Shown here: positions 35,920 through 44,402 of the stretch, piece after piece | How the letters are laid out: every line of letters begins with the position of its first letter | Position numbering within the stretch: the stretch's first letter is position 1 | Source: an uncultured Caldimonas sp. | Lineage (GTDB): Bacteria; Pseudomonadota; Gammaproteobacteria; Burkholderiales; Burkholderiaceae | DNA length: 64,000 nucleotides | Direction: 5' to 3' | Assembly (NCBI RefSeq): GCF_946480305.1 | Contig: NZ_CAMLJQ010000017.1 | Location: 1 to 64,000 of the forward strand | The notes under the pieces: model-generated | What the model saw: only the letters and a program-made list of their open reading frames with translations | Told to the model about the DNA's origin: nothing | Database searches by the model: none | Position numbers and translations under genes: made by a program

Positions 35920-36372
35920 TCACCAGCAGGCTTCAACCGGCAGGCGGCCGCCGGTCACCCCCTGGATGCCGAGATGGTCGATGGTGTAGCTGCCGCACCC
36001 GTCGGCGCTTTGCGCGCCGGTCGGCTCGGCCGTGGCGGTCCAGCCGCTCGAGCCGGAGGCCACCTCGACTTGCAGCCGGTAGTAGGCCGCACTCCCGGAG
36101 CGCACCTCGAGCGGAAAGGCCCCCGCGCCATAGCCGAGGTGGTCGGGCCGGTCGGTGTACGCGTTGTGGGTCGTGAAGTAGCGCTCCTGCCGTGCGGCGA
36201 GATCGAGCAATGCCGTCTTCGCCTCGGCACGCCTGGACTTGCGCATCGACTCCACGTAGCTGGGGAACGCCACGACGGACAGGATGGCGACGATCACCAC
36301 GACGATCATCAGCTCCACCAGCGTGAAGCCGCGCTGTCGGTGAGAAGCTGCGATGGCATGCACGATCGTCAC
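35920..36372 (-). CDS. pilE: Type IV pilin-like protein PilE
   Basis: GTG 36372 overlaps the pilY1 stop; GTG 36363 is an alternative. The product of about 150 residues has a basic prepilin leader ending RQRG, then F-T-L-V-E at the PilD cleavage site and a hydrophobic helix (MIVVVIVAILSVVAFPSYVESMRKSRR). The C-terminal domain carries two Cys that fit the D-region disulfide. As the last gene of a fimT-pilV-pilW-pilX-pilY1-pilE operon it is a minor pilin that primes or caps type IV pili. Confidence 0.9.
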   Translation of the reverse strand: MTIVHAIAASHRQRGFTLVELMIVVVIVAILSVVAFPSYVESMRKSRRAEAKTALLDLAARQERYFTTHNAYTDRPDHLGYGAGAFPLEVRSGSAAYYRLQVEVASGSSGWTATAEPTGAQSADGCGSYTIDHLGIQGVTGGRLPVEACW

Positions 36373-39300
36373 CGCAGCTGGATCCAGTTGAGCCGCCCGC
36401 CCGGCCCCACCGGCGCTGGCTGAATGCGCGTGACGCGGCCGCCTCCGGCGTGGGTCTGCTGCACCAGGTAGGCCTTGCGCCTGGTCGTCATCACCGACGG
36501 GCTGCCGGTGGCGCCCAGCGCCAGGCCTGCCGCATCCGGCACTGCGGCATCGGGGAAGAAAGGCGTTCTCGCAGCGCCGCCGTTCTCCACCGACAACGCC
36601 ATCGTGTAGCCGCCCTGCTCCCGGCGTGCGCAGGTCAGCGGGTTGGCGTCTTCGGGCATCGTCGTGTTGACGAGGAACATCCCGTAGGCGAGCACCGGGT
36701 TGTAGAGCGCCTGCTCGCCAGCGGCGAGCGGCACGCTCCACCCCATGTGCCCGTTGCCGTCGCTGCAGGCCGCATTGCCCTTCCAGCAGACCTCGGCGCG
36801 GGTCACCGTGCGGACGTCGGCGCCTTCGGCCGAGGTCCGCGTGCCCACGGTCTGCGCGAGCAGTTGTGCCGGCGTGACGGTGGAGGCCGACGTCAGGCTG
36901 GCGTAGCGGGCACCGGTGCGCGTCTTCGCGTTCCAGTCCTCGAAGCCGGCGTCCCACACGCCATACAGGGCCTGCTCGCCGGCGGCATAGGTGGCCGCCG
37001 ACGCGAGGGTCTGCTCGTGCTTCTCGCCGGTGCCGAAAGCCACCACGACCCGCGGCAGCGCACCGGGGCCGCGGCCGGGCACCGAGGCCACCGCCACCTT
37101 GCCGGTGATCGGCTGGCCCGGTGCGCTGAACAGCGGCGCTGCATCGGCGCTCCAGCGTGCCGGGTCCGCCGACGAGAGGTCGAAGCGCCACACGTTGCCG
37201 CGGCGGTCGCCGGCATACACGTAGTCGGTGATGTGGTCGCCGTCCAGGTCGGCCGGCGTGACGTTGGCGATGCCGTTCTTCGAGGCTTCGGCACCTGCAC
37301 CGGTGTCGAGGTATCGGAAGGTGATGGCGCCGGTCGCCGAATCGACACGCATGATGAACAGGCCCGCGCCGCCGGCACTGCTGTTCATGCCGTTGCCGAA
37401 CAATGCGGCCCAGCTGCCGTCGTGCAGGCGCCGGATCGCTGGCGTGCCGACCACGGCACCAAGGTGTGCGCCGCACAACGCATGGTTGACGCACGTGATG
37501 GAGGCCGAGCTCCACTCGCCCTTGACGATCGCACCTGCGCGGCCCTCGGCAAAGCCGGCGGGATCGGTCACGTCGAGCGCATAGACGGTGCCGGAGACCA
37601 CGGTGCGGTCGTCGCCCACCGCACCGTTCTCGTTGCGTGCCGGACCCAGCCCGCCGACCAGCCAGGTGCGCCAGGCACCGCCGAAGTACAGGTCGCCGGT
37701 GCCGGGCGTCGCATCGACGTACAGGTTGTGCGCATACCGGGGGTGGGTGTAGTCGAGCGCCGCGGTCGTCGAATGGATGCGCGACACCACATCGGCCGGC
37801 ATGTAGGCCAGCAGTTCGCGGCCGTCGTTGGTGCCGCCCGCGCGGAACCCATGCAACAGCCCGTCGTTGGCGCCGACGTAGACCACCGGCGTACGGCTCG
37901 CGCGGCTGGCACGGAAGGCGGCATACGATTGGCCCTCCGGCCCCGCGGCGCCGGTGATGGCGTCGACCCACGGCCCGTCGTAGGGCGACGAAGGCGCGCC
38001 CACCCAGGTGGGACTGGAGTTCTGCATGTCGCCCAGCAGCCCGGTGCGTCCCCGCAAGCGCCCGCCACGCGGAAGCTCAGCGTCGCGGCTGCCGCGCAGG
38101 TAGTCGAGGCGTTCCGGTGCAGGGCGCCCCTCGGCGGCGCTCAACGCGCCTCGCTGTGCCTCGGTGAGCGAGTCCCAGCGCAACGGCACGCCGGTCGCAC
38201 CGTTCCAGCTCAGCATCGTGCGGGCCGATGGTGCCTGGGCTGCACGCGTTGGCGCGGCCGGGCCCATCGCCTCGCAGGCACCTCCGGTGAGCACGCAGTG
38301 GGCATCCCAGTTGGCAGTGCTGCGGATCGACAGTGTGTCGGTCTCGGTGTCTTCGAGCAGATCGTGCGCAGTGAGCTGGCCCCACCACCCCAGCGGGTGA
38401 TTGCGCACCAGGTAGAGCTGCGAACCCGCACGCACGCGTGTCGTGGGCTTCACGTCGGTGCCGGCCGAGGTGCTGGAACTGCTCTGCGGCGCCGCCTTGA
38501 AGCAGGTGATCTCGTGCACGTTGCTGCCGCCGCCGGTGCTGCCTGAAAAGCCGAAGCGGAACGACGCCGGCAGCGGCCCGTTGGACTCGGTGATGCGACG
38601 CCCCGTCACCACCGGTTGTGGCGTGCCTCCGTTGACGCTGTAGGCGAAGTCGAGGTAGCCGTCCTGCGACAGATCCAGCGTGTAGGTGATGGGCACGGCG
38701 GCACCGCGCAGCGGGCGGTCGATCGCCTGCTGGTTTTCGATCGTGGTGCCGAGCGGCAGGTCGCTCGAGGCAAGGTGCGGGTAGTTCAATGCCAGCGGGA
38801 GGTTGGTGTTCACCGGCGTGCCGCTGTAGTTCCAGAGCTTGCCGGTGGCGCAGGTGTTGCGCACCGCCTCCGCCCGCTTGTCGATGCTGAGCGTCGCCGG
38901 GTAGTAATGCGGGAAGTCCCGGTTCAGCCGCGCCCAGCGGGTGTCTCCCGCGCCACGCAAGCTGATGCGCCCCGCCTTGAAGCCGGGGCCGGTGTCGGTG
39001 TTGTCGGCAGGGTTGGCGAAGTTGCCGTATTCGTCGATGCCGATGCCGAGATAGCCGCCGTCGACGCCGTCGTACATGTCCGGCACGTCGAGCGGATTGC
39101 CCGGGATTGCATCGAAGCTGCCCGTGGCCCGGTCGAAGCCGACGAGCAGGTTCTTGCAGCTGTAGCCCAGGCTGCCTCCAGGCGCCCCCACGTCGACCGG
39201 CCGCGATCCGTCGGCAAGGAAGAAGCTCATGCCGTCCGCACCGTGCCCGTCCAGGTTGTTGCCGCCGTAGGTGACGGTGGTGAAGCTCACGCGCAGGCCG

Positions 39301-39683
39301 CGATGTGTGGGGAAGGTGAAGTTGGAGACGACCGCGCCCGTCTGGAAGATGGCGTTGGTGCCGCTGCCGGTGTTCACCCCGTGCCGCTTCTCGGCAATGT
39401 CGCCGTTCGTCAGCCGCAGTGCGCCATATCCCGGCGCATCAGGCAGGCGGCCGGTCACGCCGCCCACGTGGATGGCGCTGCCGTAATACGGCAGGCCCAC
39501 GCAGGCCGGAATGCTGCCGGTGTTGTTGCCGGCGGTCAGGCACGCACCATTCAGTGCCCGCCAGTCGTAGCTGCTCGATGCGCCGGTGAGCTTGTCGTCG
39601 ATGACGAGCTGCCCATAGGAAGCGCCGGGCATCGCTGCACCGACGACCAGGGTGGCGTACATCGCATATCGCATCGGTCGCAT
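36369..39683 (-). CDS. pilY1: Type IV pilus tip adhesin PilY1 with lectin-like N-terminus
   Basis: ATG 39683 follows a strong GAGGAGGAGAGG; the first 25 residues form a signal peptide ending ASYG. Of 1104 residues, about 25-400 resemble an L-type (legume) lectin fold, with GADGMSFFLADGS and GAPGGSLGYSC. The C-terminal half (about 560-1060) is the PilY1 beta-propeller, with the calcium-binding loop DLDGDHITDY. PilY1 sits at the pilus tip with minor pilins, supports adhesion and surface sensing, and controls retraction. It ends overlapping pilE and follows pilX by 16 bases. Confidence 0.92.
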   Translation of the reverse strand: MRPMRYAMYATLVVGAAMPGASYGQLVIDDKLTGASSSYDWRALNGACLTAGNNTGSIPACVGLPYYGSAIHVGGVTGRLPDAPGYGALRLTNGDIAEKRHGVNTGSGTNAIFQTGAVVSNFTFPTHRGLRVSFTTVTYGGNNLDGHGADGMSFFLADGSRPVDVGAPGGSLGYSCKNLLVGFDRATGSFDAIPGNPLDVPDMYDGVDGGYLGIGIDEYGNFANPADNTDTGPGFKAGRISLRGAGDTRWARLNRDFPHYYPATLSIDKRAEAVRNTCATGKLWNYSGTPVNTNLPLALNYPHLASSDLPLGTTIENQQAIDRPLRGAAVPITYTLDLSQDGYLDFAYSVNGGTPQPVVTGRRITESNGPLPASFRFGFSGSTGGGSNVHEITCFKAAPQSSSSTSAGTDVKPTTRVRAGSQLYLVRNHPLGWWGQLTAHDLLEDTETDTLSIRSTANWDAHCVLTGGACEAMGPAAPTRAAQAPSARTMLSWNGATGVPLRWDSLTEAQRGALSAAEGRPAPERLDYLRGSRDAELPRGGRLRGRTGLLGDMQNSSPTWVGAPSSPYDGPWVDAITGAAGPEGQSYAAFRASRASRTPVVYVGANDGLLHGFRAGGTNDGRELLAYMPADVVSRIHSTTAALDYTHPRYAHNLYVDATPGTGDLYFGGAWRTWLVGGLGPARNENGAVGDDRTVVSGTVYALDVTDPAGFAEGRAGAIVKGEWSSASITCVNHALCGAHLGAVVGTPAIRRLHDGSWAALFGNGMNSSAGGAGLFIMRVDSATGAITFRYLDTGAGAEASKNGIANVTPADLDGDHITDYVYAGDRRGNVWRFDLSSADPARWSADAAPLFSAPGQPITGKVAVASVPGRGPGALPRVVVAFGTGEKHEQTLASAATYAAGEQALYGVWDAGFEDWNAKTRTGARYASLTSASTVTPAQLLAQTVGTRTSAEGADVRTVTRAEVCWKGNAACSDGNGHMGWSVPLAAGEQALYNPVLAYGMFLVNTTMPEDANPLTCARREQGGYTMALSVENGGAARTPFFPDAAVPDAAGLALGATGSPSVMTTRRKAYLVQQTHAGGGRVTRIQPAPVGPGGRLNWIQLR

Positions 39684-39699
39684 GGCCCTCTCCTCCTCT

Positions 39700-40281
39700 T
39701 CACAAGCCGCCCAGGTCCCGGATGCCCGACGTGACCTGGTAGGTGCTCTGCACCACGGCCGCCGTGCCGGACTTGCCACCGCTCGCCGACGCGCTCACGC
39801 GGTACAGCTGCGCGCTGCCGTCCATCGAGAACCCGAGATAGTGAATGTGCAGCGCCGGCGCCTCGCGGTAGGTCCATTGCCCGTCGTCGGTCAGGCCGCC
39901 GTCGGCCGAGATCGGCAGGTCCTCGGGCGCGTACTCGAAGCGCACGGGCCACGGCAACGCGGCCGGCTCTTCCAGCGCCTCGGCGCAGACCATCAGGTCG
40001 TCGGCACCGTCGATCGGCGTGACGCCGCTGCAGGCGCCGCCGGTGGCCGTCCCGCCCTCGGACAACCACCACTCGCCGTACTGCAAGGTGCTTTGCGCAA
40101 CGCTGAAGGCACGCAGCTTGTCGCGCGTGTTGGCGGCGATGCGTTCCTGCAGGCCGTTGCCGCGCAGCATGACGACACCGAGCACGCTGACGACCAGGAT
40201 CATCAGCATGGCGGCGATCAGCACGAACCCGGTACTGCCGGCCCGGGGCGAAGGCGATGTGCGACGGTCGAAGGGCTTCAT
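39700..40281 (-). CDS. pilX: Type IV pilus minor pilin PilX
   Basis: ATG 40281 overlaps the pilW stop (ATGA). The 193-residue protein has a short basic leader, then G-F-V-L-I-A-A and a hydrophobic helix to about residue 45, the PilX_N pattern (GFVLIAAMLMILVVSVLGV). A soluble C-terminal domain with a Cys pair follows. It works with PilV, PilW, FimT/FimU and PilE in the pilus-priming complex that carries PilY1. Confidence 0.9.
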   Translation of the reverse strand: MKPFDRRTSPSPRAGSTGFVLIAAMLMILVVSVLGVVMLRGNGLQERIAANTRDKLRAFSVAQSTLQYGEWWLSEGGTATGGACSGVTPIDGADDLMVCAEALEEPAALPWPVRFEYAPEDLPISADGGLTDDGQWTYREAPALHIHYLGFSMDGSAQLYRVSASASGGKSGTAAVVQSTYQVTSGIRDLGGL

Positions 40282-41009
40282 GTGCGGTTCATCAGGTTGA
40301 CGTGCTGCATCCAGTCGATCGTGGCCGGCTCGCCGGGCGTACCGGCATAGGGGTTGACGAAGCGCACGGTGATGCGCGCGCTGCGCACCCGGTCCCACAG
40401 GCCCGAGGCAGTGACCTCGTCGGCGGAGAGGTAGCGGTCCACGTGGCGCTCGGCCACGGCCGCGCCGTAGAGCACCGAGAAGGACTGCACCTGGTTCACC
40501 AGGGCGATGCTGGTCGCGCCGCCGTCGACCGAGCAGCGCAGCGTGCGGTCAGCCCCCACGGTGTAGGTGTTCACGACCAGCTGCGGCTCCCCCGTCTCGT
40601 TGCGACGGCCCGCACAGTCGGCAAGGGTCTCGCCGGGCGCGACCACGTAGCGAGTGGTGAGCGAGGCGGCCGTCCCGGCGTCACCCGTGCCCACCAGCCC
40701 CTGCCCGGCGGCAAAGCTGCCGAATGGCGTGGCAGCCGACGGCAAGGCAATCGGCGCGGGCTGGTTGAACGGGTCCGGGTGATACCCCGCTGCCTGCACG
40801 GTGGCGGCCAGCAGCCCGAGCGCGAGGCGCTCGTTGTCCTGCAACGCAGCCAGCCGGTCCTGTGCGACGAAGGAGCGCTTCACGCCGACGAAGGAGGCGG
40901 CAAATCCGCTCAACATGAACAGGCCGATGGCCACGGCCACCATCAGCTCGACGAGGCTGAGCCCGCGCTGGCGTCGTGACGACCGCGCGCAAGAGAGAGA
41001 ACGGTGCAT
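40278..41009 (-). CDS. pilW: Type IV pilus minor pilin PilW
   Basis: ATG 41009 lies two bases after the pilV stop. The 243-residue protein has leader RRQRG, then L-S-L-V-E-L-M-V and a hydrophobic helix ending near residue 40. A large soluble domain follows, with the DNERLALGLLAATVQAAGY segment usual for PilW. Its stop overlaps pilX. Confidence 0.9.
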   Translation of the reverse strand: MHRSLSCARSSRRQRGLSLVELMVAVAIGLFMLSGFAASFVGVKRSFVAQDRLAALQDNERLALGLLAATVQAAGYHPDPFNQPAPIALPSAATPFGSFAAGQGLVGTGDAGTAASLTTRYVVAPGETLADCAGRRNETGEPQLVVNTYTVGADRTLRCSVDGGATSIALVNQVQSFSVLYGAAVAERHVDRYLSADEVTASGLWDRVRSARITVRFVNPYAGTPGEPATIDWMQHVNLMNRT

Positions 41010-41011
41010 GG

Positions 41012-41560
41012 TCAGGGCTCCACGTAAAGCGTGTACTGCTGCCGCGACGTCATCGCGGCGGCAGCGGCGGCCGTGCTGCGGTTGATGGCCACGGTCTTCT
41101 CGGACCAGCTCACCTCGATCACGCAATGAACCGGTCGCAACGCCGCGGTGGTGCAGGCCACCGCGGCCTCGTGATCGGGGAACTGCGTCTGCGCGGTGCG
41201 CGCCCAGCTCTGCAGGTCGTCGGCTGCCAGTTGCGCGGGCGAGCAACCCTCGCCGTCCCGGCATGCGGCCGTGGCGGACAGCACGCCGTCCGGGTCCGAG
41301 ACCGTGCCGGCACGCATCGTCACGCGGGCAGGCGCGGCCGCACTGCCCCAATAGGCACGGTTCGCGTTCATCGCTGCCGCGAGGCTCGCGGCCTGCATGG
41401 CCACCAGCGAACGGGTGCGGGCGGTCTGCGTGTTCGACAGTGCCGCCGCCTGGAGCTTGGCAAACCCGAGCAGCCCGACAGCGGAGATGACGATGGAGAC
41501 GAGCACCTCGACCATCGAGAAGCCGCGGCTGCGGCGGCGGCAGGTTGCAGCGGGCTTCAT
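41012..41560 (-). CDS. pilV: Type IV pilus minor pilin PilV
   Basis: ATG 41560 overlaps the fimT end by four bases. The 182-residue protein has leader RRSRG, then F-S-M-V-E-V-L-V-S and hydrophobic helix; the following GLLGFAKLQAAALSNTQTA pattern is typical of PilV. Four Cys lie in the C-terminal domain. Member of the minor-pilin priming complex. Confidence 0.9.
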   Translation of the reverse strand: MKPAATCRRRSRGFSMVEVLVSIVISAVGLLGFAKLQAAALSNTQTARTRSLVAMQAASLAAAMNANRAYWGSAAAPARVTMRAGTVSDPDGVLSATAACRDGEGCSPAQLAADDLQSWARTAQTQFPDHEAAVACTTAALRPVHCVIEVSWSEKTVAINRSTAAAAAAMTSRQQYTLYVEP

Positions 41561-42114
41561 GCGCACTCCCCGGTGGAGGAGCGTTCGACGCGATGCCGCC
41601 CCGCGCGATTGATCGTGATGCAGCTGGCGGTCCATGCGCTGCCATTGGCCGCCTCCGCCCGCAACTGAGCCTCCGACACCGGCAAGCTCAGCAGAAAGCC
41701 GTCCCGGCCGAAGCTCAGCAGGCCGATGCCGGCGCTCGCGACCAACGTGTACCGCTCCCGCCACGGCAGGTGGCGCCGCAGCACAAGCGACGGATCGTCC
41801 ACCGCGCCGTCGCCTTCCGCATCGACGAACACGATCCACCCCACGTGCCACGGTTCTTCATCGGAGCACGCCACGCCATCGGTGGAAGGACATACCGAGA
41901 CGGGGAGACCGCGCGTGATCGCCTCGGAGCGCGCGAACTGCAGGTCGCCCAGGAAGTCGAAGGTGGAACTCTCCAGGCGCGTGCGGTCGATCAGCGTCTG
42001 CATGGACGCCGACGAGACGCTGCCGAGGATGGCCACCAGCGCGATCACGACCATCGTCTCGACGAGCGTCAGGCCGCGCATGCGGGCGTGTGAAGGAACC
42101 ACTCGATGCTTCAA
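41557..42114 (-). CDS. fimT: Type IV pilus minor pilin FimT/GspH family
   Basis: TTG 42114 is chosen because AAGGAG lies six bases upstream and it gives a normal leader; no ATG gives one. The 185-residue product has leader ending RMRG, then L-T-L-V-E-T and a hydrophobic helix, followed by the GspH/FimT domain with DLQFARSEAITRGLPVSVCPS and a C-terminal Cys pair. FimT/FimU proteins are minor pilins; some bind DNA for uptake. It is the first gene of the pilus operon. Confidence 0.88.
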   Translation of the reverse strand: MKHRVVPSHARMRGLTLVETMVVIALVAILGSVSSASMQTLIDRTRLESSTFDFLGDLQFARSEAITRGLPVSVCPSTDGVACSDEEPWHVGWIVFVDAEGDGAVDDPSLVLRRHLPWRERYTLVASAGIGLLSFGRDGFLLSLPVSEAQLRAEAANGSAWTASCITINRAGRHRVERSSTGECA

Positions 42115-42222
42115 GGTGACCTCCTTGCGGTTGCGTCGAAGCCGATGTCGCTCGACCGGTCGTGATATTGCTCGCTGCATCGGGGCGTCGCAAGGCGTTG
42201 CGACGCATGCGAAGCGTCCGGC

Positions 42223-42282
42223 TTCGCATGGGCTTGCACGACTTCGCATCGCGCGGCTGAACGGTCGCTGCAGCGGCACGAT
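42223..42282 (+). promoter_or_regulatory. Orphan perfect PIP box, rightward
   Basis: TTCGC (42223-42227), 15 bases, TTCGC (42243-42247), 29 bases, then CACGAT (42277-42282, YANNRT). It points into the 3' end of the leftward NarL-type gene, so it could only drive an antisense transcript or be fortuitous. The -10 distance is one base short of the usual range. Confidence 0.35.
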
Positions 42283-42301
42283 CGGCGCGCCGCCGCGTGG
42301 G

Positions 42302-42940
42302 TCAGACTTCGATGATTCCGCGCTTGAGGGCGATGATGACCGCGTGGGTACGGTCATTGGCGCCGAGCTTGGAGAGGATGCTGCGCATGTGCGCCTTGAC
42401 CGTCTCTTCCGAGATGTCCAGCAGCCCGGCAATGCGCTTGTTGGAGTTGCCTGCTGCGACGAGGCGCAGCACACCCACCTCGCGCTCGGAAAGCGCGTCG
42501 TCTCCGAAGTGTTGTGCGAGGTCCGCGGCAATTTCCTGCGGGATGCAGCGCTGGCCGCGATGCACCATGCGGATCGTCTCCAGGAGGTCCTTGCGCAGCA
42601 TGCTCTTGAGCAGGTAGCCGGCGGCGCCGGCCTTGATTGCACGCATGGCCTGCACGTCGCCGCGGTAGGTCGTGAGGATGATGATGCGCGCTTCGGGATG
42701 GCGGTCGCGAATGGCGATCATCGCGTCGATGCCGCTCATTTCTGCCATGCGCACGTCCATCAACGTGACGGCAGGGCGCAGGCGCTCGAAGCACTCGATC
42801 GCTTCTTCGCCGCTGGTGGCCTCACCGACCAACCGCATGTCCGGCTGGTCGGCGATCACGCCGGCGATGCCTTCGCGCAGCAGCGGATGATCGTCGACAA
42901 CCAGCACTGAAATCGGTATGGGCTCAAGCACGCTGCTCAT
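42302..42940 (-). CDS. NarL/LuxR-type response regulator
   Basis: ATG 42940 overlaps the kinase stop (ATGA). The 212-residue protein has an intact receiver (about 10-125: VVDDH acidic pair, phospho-Asp in TLMDVRM, beta-5 Lys in YLLKS) and a C-terminal LuxR helix-turn-helix (about 148-205: LSEREVGVLRLVAAGNSNKR). It is the cognate partner of the co-transcribed kinase. The target is unknown; nearby candidates are the pilus operon immediately downstream and the Hrp regulators. Confidence 0.92.
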   Translation of the reverse strand: MSSVLEPIPISVLVVDDHPLLREGIAGVIADQPDMRLVGEATSGEEAIECFERLRPAVTLMDVRMAEMSGIDAMIAIRDRHPEARIIILTTYRGDVQAMRAIKAGAAGYLLKSMLRKDLLETIRMVHRGQRCIPQEIAADLAQHFGDDALSEREVGVLRLVAAGNSNKRIAGLLDISEETVKAHMRSILSKLGANDRTHAVIIALKRGIIEV

Positions 42941-44241
42941 GCACTGGACCTTCTCGAACGCAACCAGTCCAGCACCCCTTCGGACGACGCAGGCGGATCG
43001 AGCACGTACGCGAGCGCAGCAGGAACCACCAGTTCGACCTCGGTTCCCGAATCCTGCACGCCATGTATCGACAGCCGTGCACCCAGCCTGCGCGCACGCT
43101 CGCGCATGCCGGGCAGGCCCCATCGGCCGCGCCGGGCGCCTGCCGACAGCACCTGCGGGTCCATCCCGCCGCCGTCATCGCGTACGCACAACCTGAACAC
43201 GTCGGCGCCGTACGTCAGCTCGACCAGCACCTCGCCGGCGCCGGCATGCTGGAACGCATTGAGCAGCGCTTCGCGCCCGATCCAGTAGGCCTCCTCGGCC
43301 ACCACTGGCTGAAGCTCACGAAGACCGGTGTGCCGCTCGAGCCGGAATCGCGTGCCGTACTCGGCCATCAATTCTTCGCCCGCAGTGCATAGCACGTCGG
43401 CCAGGCTGCCGGGCGTCTTGTCGACGCCGCGCAGGCCTGCCAGTCGGTCGCGGCCCTCGAGGAGGACGCGATCGGCTTGCTCGAGCGCATCATCCATCAT
43501 CCTGCGGGCGGGAGTATCCGCAGGAATACGCATTGCGGCCGACTGGAAGCGCAGGATCAACCCCTGGATGCCTTGCAGCAGCGTGTCGTGCAGCTCGCGC
43601 GCGATGCGCTCGCGCTCCACCAGCCGCTCCTGGCCCGCAAGCTCCTCCAGCTTGGCGAGCGACTCCGACAGCTCGCGGTTGCGTTCCGATAGACGTGTGC
43701 GCAGGTTGCTGAACTGCCAGCCGAAGGTGGTCAGCTGGTGTATCGCGAGAAAGAAGTAGAGGCCGAGCGCAAACGTGGTCAGGTCGTTGACCGCCGGATA
43801 CCGGAAGTCGTCGCGTGCGAGGTAGAGCGCCAACGCGATCGACAGGCCGACCAGGGTCCATGCCCAGGTGAACTGCTGCGGCTTGAAGCCGACCAGCGCG
43901 AAGATGTAGGTGACGCACACCCCGACGAGGAACAGCACCGCCAACTGCGGCGCCAGCACCAGGAAGATCAGTTGCGCCGCGCACGACGCCCCCACCTGCG
44001 CGACCAGCATGCCGGGATCGCGCAGCCGCAGGTTCCACCCGCTCCAGATCAGCAACGCGAACACCCCGTTCATGCCGACGCTGCTGACGAGGAAGATGCC
44101 CCACAGCGCCCAGCTCAGTTCACCGGCCCACACGTACAGCAGCATGACCGCCGCCTGCAGGCTCGTGTTGGCGAAGGCGAGCATCGTCAGCCGCAGCCGA
44201 TGGGTCTGCAGTCTGCGTTCTCTCTGGGGGTTGTTGTCCAT
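42937..44241 (-). CDS. Membrane sensor histidine kinase, HisKA_3 type
   Basis: ATG 44241 fits topology. The 434-residue protein has six hydrophobic helices (about 18-165) with very short loops and no large periplasmic domain, suggesting membrane or small-molecule sensing. A coiled linker leads to the HisKA_3 dimerisation helix (RERIARELHDTLLQGIQGL, phospho-acceptor His). The ATPase domain has an EALLNAFQHAGA N-box, DDGGGMD and WGLPGMRERARRLGARL. It pairs with the overlapping NarL-type regulator. Confidence 0.92.
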   Translation of the reverse strand: MDNNPQRERRLQTHRLRLTMLAFANTSLQAAVMLLYVWAGELSWALWGIFLVSSVGMNGVFALLIWSGWNLRLRDPGMLVAQVGASCAAQLIFLVLAPQLAVLFLVGVCVTYIFALVGFKPQQFTWAWTLVGLSIALALYLARDDFRYPAVNDLTTFALGLYFFLAIHQLTTFGWQFSNLRTRLSERNRELSESLAKLEELAGQERLVERERIARELHDTLLQGIQGLILRFQSAAMRIPADTPARRMMDDALEQADRVLLEGRDRLAGLRGVDKTPGSLADVLCTAGEELMAEYGTRFRLERHTGLRELQPVVAEEAYWIGREALLNAFQHAGAGEVLVELTYGADVFRLCVRDDGGGMDPQVLSAGARRGRWGLPGMRERARRLGARLSIHGVQDSGTEVELVVPAALAYVLDPPASSEGVLDWLRSRRSSA

Positions 44242-44402
44242 GTCGCGCTCCGCGTCCACGCGTTCAATCGAACTCAAGCCGAGGCGCAGACCGTTTCGTA
44301 CGATGACGCATCGATGCGCCCGCGGCATCCCTCAAAAGGGTAACCGCACCGCTCGCCGCGAGGCAACCGCCCGGGTTCGAGCAGGTGCTGTGCCAGGAAG
44401 GC

